A stretch of 15,229 bases of DNA. Source: Alectoria sarmentosa. Lineage: Eukaryota; Ascomycota; Lecanoromycetes; Lecanorales; Parmeliaceae. The DNA lies in NCBI GenBank assembly GCA_009733775.1, contig WOGZ01000558.1, positions 1-15,229 of the forward strand, written 5' to 3'. Positions 8,683 to 15,229 of the stretch are shown here, one piece after another; position 1 is the first letter of the stretch, and each line of letters opens with the position of its first letter. A program made the translations under genes and the position numbers. A model generated the notes under the pieces. That model saw only the letters and a program-made list of their open reading frames with translations, was not told the origin of the DNA and ran no database searches.

Positions 8683-9565
8683 TGCGTGCAGCGGGTAAAG
8701 AGATTATCGGTCCTTGTTGAAGCGAATAATGTTCTGGCTTGAAAATGCCGGCCAAGACTCGATTCTTCTGTCGGCATCCTTTGTTTAAGGCATTGAGGAG
8801 TCATTTCATAAAGCGTTTCACCATTGACCCGGGATTGCATCATTCGTGTGTTTGTGAGGTGTGCACTCAACTCAACTTCCAACTTCTCAGTTGCGTGTCT
8901 TCACGTCTGAAGGATATGCAGGATCTGACAAATGGGCCTGACCGTTTGTGTCTTTTAAGTCTGAAGTATTTGAAGTGCAGGGTGGATCTGCCGCTCAGAG
9001 CTTTTGAGAAATGGGATGCATTGTGCGGAATTGTTGCCTCAGTTCTCAGACGTGCCCTAAGCCCTATTTGGTTAGCTCCCAGTTTTAGGGTTAAGGTTCT
9101 AGTTGAAAGTTGAGCTAAGCTCGATCAGATTTAGTTTGTATCATTTCCGCGTTCAGTTCCCACCCTCCTGCCGGCTAAATATCGTTTATGACCTAAAGTA
9201 GTATAGTGTGACATTAAAATCTTAATGGAACGCTTAATCTGGGCACTAACCAGGAGGGGTAAAGACATGGCTGAGAACTGAGGCATTGGGGTAAGTGGGG
9301 GGCTCGGGAAGATCGCGGGACTTGGTAAAAGCCGGTAATTCCGAGCCAAGCCGCTAAAGTAACCGCTAGATCCAATTCATGCCAAGCCAATCTAGGAGTA
9401 CTCCAATTTTCCCTGAGCCTACTTTTTGCCAGTTTCACGGTCCCTTTCAAGTGTCCTGTTGATCTACTGTACCAATATCATAGATGAATTGGCAATTGAT
9501 ACTGTCAAAGCGCTTGGAACTGCTTCGCTTTGTCAAGTCAAATCACAGTGAGCATCTTCCTTTGA
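8683..9565. other. Intergenic region, nothing recognised
   Basis: No supported gene or RNA. A short inverted repeat TTAGCTC (about 9072-9078) / GAGCTAA flanks a single TTAGGGTTAAGG, which resembles 1-2 telomere units but is far too short to be an interstitial telomere tract. Confidence 0.55.
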
Positions 9566-9646
9566 ATGGTGTGGTCGGGACTTCATCAGACTAAAAACGA
9601 TTCATATCAACCTTCTGAGCCGACAACAAGTCAAAGAGTTATCAGG

Positions 9647-10337
9647 ATGACCAAAGACCCTCTTGATAAGTGGCTGGATGCACTGCATTTCGAGAATTAC
9701 CGCCTTCAGTTCAAGCCCAACCAAACCCACGCTGCGATACTCAAAGCACAAATCCGAGAATTAGAATCTCAACCGGTAGCTGATATTGCCGGTAACGATC
9801 TTGTTGCAACACTCCATCATTTAAAACAATTGAAGAAGGACCTCGCTTCGGTCCAACAGCTGATTGACCTGGCGAAACAGCTCCGCAAGTTAAGAGAGCA
9901 GATGCGTGAAAAAGGCTTCCTCCTGTACAGTCAAAGTGACGCCGACGAAGTCCTCAATGGCTTTCACGCCTGGTTTGAAAAGACCAAGATTGAGCAGAGA
10001 GAAAGACAATGGCGGAATCTCGCTTCTTTGAGGCAGTTCTGGCCTGAGGCTGATGGGCCAAGGAGGAGACGGATGGTGGAACTGTTTGCGACGTATAGTA
10101 GGAGACGCCTGATGTGGGGTACTTTGAATTTGAAAATTGGTGCTCCTCTGAGGATCGGCAGGTGGGTGAGTAGGATGTATAAGGGGTATTGACGATTGGG
10201 AGCAGACCTTTCAGGCAGTCGGCCAGGGTCAGTGGCTGAAGATGGCAGCTGATTACCTCGCAAAGTCACCGGACCTTGCACTGGAGAGAAGAACATTGTC
10301 TGTCGATGACTTTGTCAGAGGTCAAGTCAATGCCTAA
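9647..10337 (+). CDS. Two-exon coiled-coil hypothetical protein
   Basis: The model is join(9647..10165, 10215..10337), 213 residues. The frame of exon 1 stops soon after a canonical donor GTGAGT at 10166. Splicing to the acceptor CTTTCAG at 10214 (49-nt intron) keeps phase and continues into a clearly coding exon (QGQWLKMAADYLAKSPDLAL...VDDFVRGQVNA, stop 10335-10337). GCAG at 10205 is an in-phase alternative adding three residues. ATG 9647 starts MTKDPLDKWL; an upstream in-frame ATG at 9566 would add 27 polar residues. The middle of the protein is one long charged amphipathic region with Leu/Ile spacing typical of a coiled coil (about QIRELESQ to LRKLREQMREK). A basic segment rich in Arg and Trp follows. 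There is no signal peptide, membrane segment or catalytic motif. I do not recognise the family; a structural or protein-binding role is inference only. Confidence 0.7.
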
Positions 10338-10634
10338 GCGAAGTGGAAGGTTCGGATCTTAATTTACGCTTCAGTCACATACACAGCGAAGTGGTTGTAG
10401 GGATCGTTTTCCTTGCACACGTACAACATACGGGTTTCTTCAACATGCCCTCCACAAGAGTCTCCAGCACTAGCGCAACCGCCTTTTGAGCGCTACGCAT
10501 GGAGAAGCTAGCTTTGGAATCTCATTACACGACCCGAACATCCGATCACGCGCATCCTAGAGCGGCTCTACCCTAAACCACAGGATGTATCTAAACATCT
10601 CATCTCGTTCGCTGAAAGAACCTACCCCAGCTTC

Positions 10635-11243
10635 ATGCATCATCATCCGGCCTTCGTACTGGTCATTCTGTTCTGGCCGATTTTCCACGCTCTTAATGCA
10701 GATGCGCTACCCTTAGCCCCTCAAGGATCTATCATTACAGTTTTCAACCGAACTGAATCTTTATCGACCCCGAATCTCTCAGTCTCTGAAAGTCTTCTCA
10801 ACGGATCTCTAGCGCCTTCACAGAACTTCATATCGTACCGAATCCCTCACTCGCCCGTCACCCTCCTATTCCACAGCTTCGGTCCTACGATTCCTGTCAA
10901 TGAATTACTCTCTGCCGTTGCCTTCGCTGTAGGCATTGCTTTCACCCACATCAGCCACGGCCAAGGAAGGACACCCATCGCCCATGGTTTCTTCATGTTC
11001 ACACACGAATTCTTGAATCACGACGAGATCGGATTGACCATTGGCGATTTTCGGGAGATTGGCCGATCAATGACTTACGACATCCTGTGCGATGTGCTGA
11101 GGGGGATTGGCGAGTTTACGTTGCTGCAGGGGCAGAAGACTCGGGAGGTGGAGTTTGAGGTGGAAATTGAAGACGTTGGATATGTGGGGACTGGACACGT
11201 CGACTTCAAGCCGGTCGCAACACCGACGTCTAGCGTCGCATAA
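10635..11243 (+). CDS. Small secreted hypothetical protein
   Basis: Single exon, 202 residues. Residues 1-24 form a signal peptide: short His-rich N-terminus, hydrophobic core FVLVILFWPIF, then a likely cleavage after Asn-Ala-Asp-Ala. The mature chain has three N-glycosylation sequons early on (Asn38-Arg-Thr, Asn47-Leu-Ser, Asn56-Gly-Ser). It also has a moderately hydrophobic helix around 88-105, and a C-terminal part with DVLRGIGEFTLLQGQ and a closing beta-like VGYVGTGHVDF. This ending resembles small uncharacterised fungal proteins in which an LRGI helix is followed by a strand ending G-x-G, but I recall no name. Only one Cys (residue 152) is present, so it is not a typical cysteine-rich effector. 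The ATG context is weak (T at -3). The last 14 nt overlap a possible convergent gene. Confidence 0.7.
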   Translation: MHHHPAFVLVILFWPIFHALNADALPLAPQGSIITVFNRTESLSTPNLSVSESLLNGSLAPSQNFISYRIPHSPVTLLFHSFGPTIPVNELLSAVAFAVGIAFTHISHGQGRTPIAHGFFMFTHEFLNHDEIGLTIGDFREIGRSMTYDILCDVLRGIGEFTLLQGQKTREVEFEVEIEDVGYVGTGHVDFKPVATPTSSVA

Positions 11244-11430
11244 TTCGGTATACGATCTTCTCTTGAGTTCCGGCTGCATCTTCCAGGTCGCAGTACCTTT
11301 TGCACATTTCTTCTTCTCGCTTATGTTGCAGATACTCTGAAGTGGTTTCAATCTTTTGGTCTTGGAGGATAAGGACGTTCTGTAGCACCATGATGCGAAA
11401 GGGGCTTAGAATGGGACTCTGGGTGTCCAT
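11230..11430 (-). CDS. Possible small hypothetical protein, convergent with the secreted protein
   Basis: Minus-strand frame of 66 residues from ATG 11430 (A at -3, G at +4) to TAG 11232-11230. The translation has a natural charged, helical composition: MVLQNVLILQDQKIETTSEY, a KREEEM run and an Arg-Arg end. The frame is open a little further upstream, so the ATG may instead lie in a second exon (acceptor CACCCAG just before 11424). The stop lies inside the coding end of the neighbouring plus-strand gene, giving a 14-nt tail-to-tail overlap. There is no recognisable domain. It may be a real short gene or a chance frame. Confidence 0.33.
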   Translation of the reverse strand: MDTQSPILSPFRIMVLQNVLILQDQKIETTSEYLQHKREEEMCKRYCDLEDAAGTQEKIVYRIMRR

Positions 11431-12066
11431 AGTCAATGTGGCGGTCAAGCTTAGAGTCTTCAATCTTCCTACCTATGCAGGCGAACTTTTACTCTCCATA
11501 AAGCTACTTGGACGCAATTGGTGGATTTCCAACTTGACTGGATAAGTCGTGATCTTCATTTTACAAATTTACATCCAATAGGTCCCAGAGTCAATCAGCG
11601 ATCGTCCGGATCCGAGACAAGTTCTGGCCCTTTGACAGTAGGACTCAACATTCTCCTTTTTCTTGTTTTTTTTTCTCGAAACGAGCGAAGCATAAGGATG
11701 CCAATCAAATGCCGCACGATGATCATTACAGCTTAGAATGGCAAAGCTTCAAACGACGCACCTACCTACTTACGTGTGCCAAAAAAAAAGGTGATATATT
11801 TTTTGGCATGTACGACTGGTCCACCGCCCACCCACCTACCTACCTCTCTTTGTATGAATGATATCGATCTTCAACCCAGAGCAGAAGCCTTTGGAATTCC
11901 TGAAATTCAATCTCCACAGCAGAACAAATCGAACTCTCACAGATCGCCCTTCATGACCGATCGACCGACTCCGCCAGCCAGCCAGCCAGCCCGCCCGTCA
12001 TATAGGCTTCGTTCGATCTGTGGACTGCTTCTGAGCCTGCCTCCCTCAAGCGACTTGCTTCCTGAA
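11431..12066. other. Intergenic region
   Basis: No supported gene. It contains short CTAC and GCCA repeats (for example at about 11835-11843 and 11970-11990) and scattered poly-T and poly-A runs, typical of fungal intergenic DNA. Confidence 0.6.
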
Positions 12067-12299
12067 TCTTTCCTTCCTTTTTTCCTTTCTTTTTTTCTTT
12101 CTTTCTTTCTTTTTCCCTTTTTTCCTTTTTTCCTTTTTTTTCTTTTCTTTTCTTTTTTTTCTTTTCTTTCTTTTCTTTTCTTTTTTCCTTTTCTTTCTTT
12201 TCTTCCTTTTCTTTCTTTTCTTCCTTTTTTCCCTTTTTTTTCTTTTCTTCCTTTTCTTCCTTTTCTTTTTTTCTTTTGTTCCTTTCCTTTCTTTCTTTC
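12067..12299. repeat. Long polypyrimidine tract (T/C only)
   Basis: Bases 12067-12277 (211 nt) are all T or C on the plus strand. One G at 12278 is followed by 21 more pyrimidines. The units are irregular mixtures of CTTTT, CCTTTT and CTTT. A long open frame across it is only a by-product of this composition (Phe/Leu/Ser codons on plus, Lys/Arg codons on minus) and is not a gene. Confidence 0.97.
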
Positions 12300-12314
12300 G
12301 GGTCTCTTTTCTCA

Positions 12315-12333
12315 CAGACAGACAGACAGACAG
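12315..12333. repeat. (CAGA)n microsatellite
   Basis: Four perfect CAGA units plus CAG lie just downstream of the pyrimidine tract. Confidence 0.95.
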
Positions 12334-12643
12334 CTTCTTCTTTTTGGGGCCTTTTTGGGACGATTAGAGAGGCTCAATCTTCAACCGAGATATCCTACGT
12401 GAAAGGAGACACGCTTTCTTTCTTCTCTGGTTGTGTTTTTCACAAAAGTCGATTATTACGAGTACTCGTACAGAGGCGAATAAACCGAAATTCCTCGACG
12501 GACGGCCCAAGCGAGCGCAATCAGTCCCCCGGGTTAATTTAGGGCGTCAGCGTATCACGATTGGAAGAATTGTTTTTTGGGTGGTGATGCGAGGGAGAGC
12601 GAGTTCGGTGTAGGCTTCCAAGAAGCAAAAGCGGAAAATTGAG

Positions 12644-12684
12644 ATTTGATTGATTTGATTGATGGATGGGTGGATGGATATATA
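12644..12684. repeat. GATT/GATG-type degenerate tetranucleotide repeat
   Basis: Tandem TGATT units pass into GATG and GGTGGATG units and then a short TA run. Confidence 0.85.
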
Positions 12685-12811
12685 TCGCAGGTCGTTATCT
12701 ATCATCAAACATGGGGGCGTGATTCAAACTACATACATACAAATCAGATGTGTGGGCAGTGGGACCGGTCGCGGAAATGGCGCTTTTGGGTTTTTTTTGG
12801 CAACACGCTAA

Positions 12812-12943
12812 GTAAAGTAAGTCATGAAAACTCGGCACTCTTGCTCCGTTTTTTCCGACGATGATGACAAATGATTTTCCTTGCATTCTCGCACTTTCGG
12901 CCTCGGTGGTTTAAGGTACCGTACTTACTTTACCTTACTTTAC
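12812..12943. promoter_or_regulatory. Three copies of the decamer CTTACTTTAC upstream of the hydrolase gene
   Basis: CTTACTTTAC occurs as an exact tandem pair at 12924-12933 and 12934-12943 and once inverted at 12812-12821. The copies lie about 240-370 bases before the hydrolase start codon and 50-190 bases before its TATA box, so they are placed like upstream control elements. Function is inferred from position only; they could be a degenerate microsatellite. Confidence 0.4.
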
Positions 12944-12995
12944 TATTACCTTCTTTAGCGCCAAGCGAATCGATACTGTAAACACTTTTGTATGG

Positions 12996-13004
12996 TATAT
13001 ATAG
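12996..13004 (+). promoter_or_regulatory. Probable TATA box of the alpha/beta-hydrolase gene
   Basis: TATATATAG lies 179 bases before the ATG, followed by a CACTCACTCACTC stretch that would fall near the transcription start. Confidence 0.5.
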
Positions 13005-13182
13005 ACTAAAGAGCAATCCATGCCACTCACTCACTCACTCTCAGAACGCGTCTATATCGCCGTTTCTTCCCATTGAGACAATCCCTGGTATTTCACGAGC
13101 TCGATATAGAAGAAGAAGAAGAACGAAGACCCTATTCCCCAGCGGCAAGTAATTCAAACACCCTTGCCAACCCAACCCAGCA

Positions 13183-14342
13183 ATGGATCCCACCGTCATC
13201 GCAGCCGTCGAGGAGAAATTCTCCGCCTTCGATATCCACACCGCCACCTACCAACACGTCCATCACGCCCACGCCATCACGGCCGACATCCTCGTCCCGA
13301 AAGCCATCAGGCCGGGCAAATGTCCCGTCATCGTCAGCTTCCATGGCGGCTACCTCGTCCGTGCATATCCCCCCTTTTTCATCACCTTGCGCAGACTCTC
13401 ACTTCCCCCACTCCAACTCCCGACTGACTGACTGACTGACTGACTGACACTGACTGACAAAATAGATCACCGGCGCCAGCCTCTTCCCGGGCCATTTCCT
13501 GCCCTGGATCCTGGATCTCGCCCTCGAGCATTCGGCCGTGCTCGTGAGGCCGAATTATCGGAAACTGCCCGAGTCGACGGGACGGGAGATCCTCGAGGGT
13601 CTGGCGCGGTTTTGGACTTGGTTCCGGGGGGGACTGGGGGCGGCGGTGGAGGCGGCGACGGCGGGGGTGGTTGAAGCGGATGAGGCGAGGACTTTGCTGA
13701 TTGGGCATAGCGCGGGTATGTCTGGTTTTTTGGTGGTGGCGTTTTCGATGAGGATGATGCGTTGGGGCTCGTCGTTTGCTGGGACTGACTTTGACGATTG
13801 TAGGAGCATACCTCGCCGTCCAATCCGCCATCACCCAGCCCGAAGGGACTTTCAAGGCTATCATCGCTGGCTACGGTATGCTCGACATGAAATCCCCCTG
13901 GTTCACCACCCACTTTGAGAAACACCCCCTCGGGCGGCCCATGCTTCCCCCTTCCTTCGTCGACGACCATCTCGCATCCATGAAACCCGGCGAAACCATC
14001 TCGACCGTCACGCCACCCCTCCGCGTCGACCTCGCGCTCGCGACGGTCCAGTACGGCCGATACCCGGAGATGCTGGGGAGCGACAAGGCGGTGTATCCGA
14101 TGGAGATGCTCGAGACCGTGAAGAGCTTTCCGCCTTTCTTCATCTATCATGGCAAGGATGACTCGGCGGTCGAGGTGAGGCAGACGGAGGCCTTTGTGGA
14201 GAGGTTCGCCAGCGTGCTGCCGGGGGGGAAACTGCTGGTTCGGTATGAGCGCGGCGATCATGGGTTCGATGCCCCGGTCGGGCTTGGGGCGCCGTGGTTG
14301 AGGGAGGGGTTGGATTTTGTGGGGGGGGAGTGGTTGGGTTGA
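13183..14342 (+). CDS. Alpha/beta-hydrolase (HSL/fold-3-like esterase)
   Basis: The model is join(13183..13356, 13466..13715, 13804..14342), 320 residues. It has the full machinery of a serine hydrolase: oxyanion motif His54-Gly-Gly, nucleophile elbow G-H-Ser140-A-G (its last Gly split by intron 2), acid Asp261 in HGKDDSAV, and base His294 in GDHGFD. This matches fungal esterase/lipase-like proteins related to hormone-sensitive lipase; the substrate cannot be told. There is no signal peptide, so it is probably cytosolic. Intron 2 (GTATGT...TGTAG, 88 nt) is canonical, with an ACTGAC branch site. Intron 1 (109 nt) has an unusual donor GTCCGT, the only one that keeps phase and gives the family-like HGGYLITG junction; its acceptor is AAATAG. 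The ATG context is CAGCAATGG. Exons switch between C-rich and G-rich composition, and two G-run clusters lie on the coding strand. Confidence 0.9.
13423..13458 (+). repeat. ACTG microsatellite inside hydrolase intron 1, made of branch-site motifs
   Basis: Tandem ACTG units with one interruption create eight overlapping CTGAC copies (starting 13424, 13428, 13432, 13436, 13440, 13444, 13450, 13454). CTGAC is a common fungal lariat branch motif, and the last copy ends 7 nt before the AG at 13464-13465. Confidence 0.9.
13626..13672 (+). other. G-run cluster in hydrolase exon 2 (possible G-quadruplex)
   Basis: A run of seven G is followed by runs of five G and many GG pairs, and by another run of five G at about 13663-13667, on the coding strand. 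A strict four-run motif with short loops is not complete, so structure formation is uncertain. A second cluster lies at about 14301-14337 next to the stop codon, including a run of eight G. Confidence 0.45.
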
Positions 14343-15229
14343 TGGAGATATAACGTCCTGTTGAAAAACGTGCAAAAGACGGTTACTCTGACTGCACCCC
14401 AAATAGGCAGCTTGTGTATTGCGGGGTGCTCCATCGTGTTCAAGTCCTCCCTGGCAATATCAAACGTCGATCCTCCTCTTTACAACTCTTCCTCAAAATC
14501 TCTAAACATTATGCAGGACCCCCTGCCCCCCCCTCCCCATCACGCCGTTCGTTTTTCCCGCACATCGAATCAGCAGCTTTAACCTAACCCCGCGGAAAAT
14601 CCACAGTCTCCCGAAAACCCCCCCCCCCCTCATATCTCCCATAGCATGTCACCCCCGTCACCCCTTCCAGCAAGACTCAACCCCCATCGCGTCTACCAAA
14701 AACTGCGTGCTGTCAGCATCATGGTCTTTCTTTCTTCAATGAGTCGACATTGTCGGTGCTGTCGTTGGTTGGTTGGTCAAGGAATAGATAGATATCAATC
14801 AAATCGCAGCCAGCAGTACTGTCAGTATTTCCGCGGAAAATCGCCCCTGTCGAAGAAGTGGGATGGATATTGTCATAGACAATTACACACATAAATCCTC
14901 CCCCCCGCGGCGAGGGGGCGGGCGGACAACTTGATCGCAGCGAGCTGTCGATCGCTAATGTTGTACCCCATCTATCTCGATTTCTGCCTCCGCTCTGGAT
15001 ATTTCAACCTCGTTAATCTATCTTGTTGATTGGATTGGATGATGCTTTTTCTTTCCGATCGATCGTGACTACTGCCCGTTTCCAGCGGTGCTCGAGTCCA
15101 ATTCTTCTCTTCTCTTCTCGTCTTGATGGTGTGTTGATAGGAACTATCAAATTGTAGAAACATTGCGGTCGCGTGGTTTCTTTTTGGACGAAGGCTGGGG
15201 TGATGAGGGGTGGTTGGATACGGGTGACG
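14343..15229. other. Intergenic region downstream of the hydrolase gene
   Basis: No gene recognised on either strand. It holds a run of 12 C (14618-14629), C-rich and G-rich blocks near 14898-14930, short GATA and GATC repeats, and the repeated 12-mer listed separately. Confidence 0.6.
14590..14842. repeat. Exact 12-mer CCGCGGAAAATC present twice
   Basis: Copies lie at 14590-14601 and 14831-14842, 241 bases apart. The second is part of a perfect 12-bp palindrome TTTCCGCGGAAA (14828-14839). CGG/CCG-containing palindromes are typical targets of fungal Zn2Cys6 regulators, but no direct evidence links this one to a gene. Confidence 0.6.

Noticed and set aside
9085..9110. Telomere-like TTAGGGTTAAGG
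   Set aside because: Only one to two imperfect units; no array, so no support for an interstitial telomere.
11776..12402. A 208-codon plus frame and an 89-codon Lys/Arg-rich minus frame across the pyrimidine tract
   Set aside because: Both are produced by the T/C-only repeat, which cannot contain stop codons on either strand in most frames; composition is not protein-like.
13467..14402. A 311-codon minus frame opposite the hydrolase
   Set aside because: It is the antisense of a gene with a complete catalytic set, and its Pro/Arg-rich text follows from the GC-rich sense codons.
1..15229. tRNA genes, rRNA, CRISPR arrays, riboswitches
   Set aside because: No cloverleaf with internal A and B boxes, no rRNA-like segment and no spaced repeats were seen by eye; a tRNAscan/Infernal run would be decisive.

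Overview
The window looks like nuclear DNA of a filamentous ascomycete (Pezizomycotina). The genes are spaced out. Introns are about 50-110 nt with GT...AG ends and CTGAC/TTGAC-like branch sites. Intergenic DNA is full of microsatellites, and a sharply bounded AT-rich island sits next to ordinary roughly 50% GC gene space. Protein families (MYND finger, fungal alpha/beta hydrolase, small secreted protein) agree with this. I cannot name the species or class.

Layout. 1-1672: AT-rich island. Its left part holds a decayed hAT-type transposase on the minus strand, running off the left edge, with a BED-finger remnant and two intron remnants. The island ends in a long inverted repeat exactly where base composition changes. 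1874 to about 4633: a multi-exon plus-strand gene for a two-pass membrane protein with a Ser/Pro-rich N-terminus, a WW-like motif and a hexanucleotide-encoded Asp-Ala repeat; its 3' end is uncertain. 4634-7227: no firm gene, but coding-like fragments (5110-5692) and microsatellites. 7228-7830: single-exon MYND zinc-finger protein. 7831-9565: no firm gene; one coding-like stretch at 8380-8682 has an in-frame stop or a small intron. 9647-10337: two-exon coiled-coil hypothetical protein. 10635-11243: small secreted glycoprotein candidate, with a possible convergent small minus-strand gene overlapping its last 14 nt. 11431-13182: intergenic, with a 211-nt pure pyrimidine tract, several microsatellites, a repeated decamer and a TATA box. 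13183-14342: three-exon alpha/beta-hydrolase with the full catalytic set. 14343-15229: no gene seen.

The firm genes do not form an obvious pathway or cluster. The most unusual points are the architecture and unsettled 3' end of the membrane-protein gene beside the transposon island, and the hydrolase intron whose microsatellite is made of tandem branch-site motifs. I found no clear evidence of a wholly new biological system.
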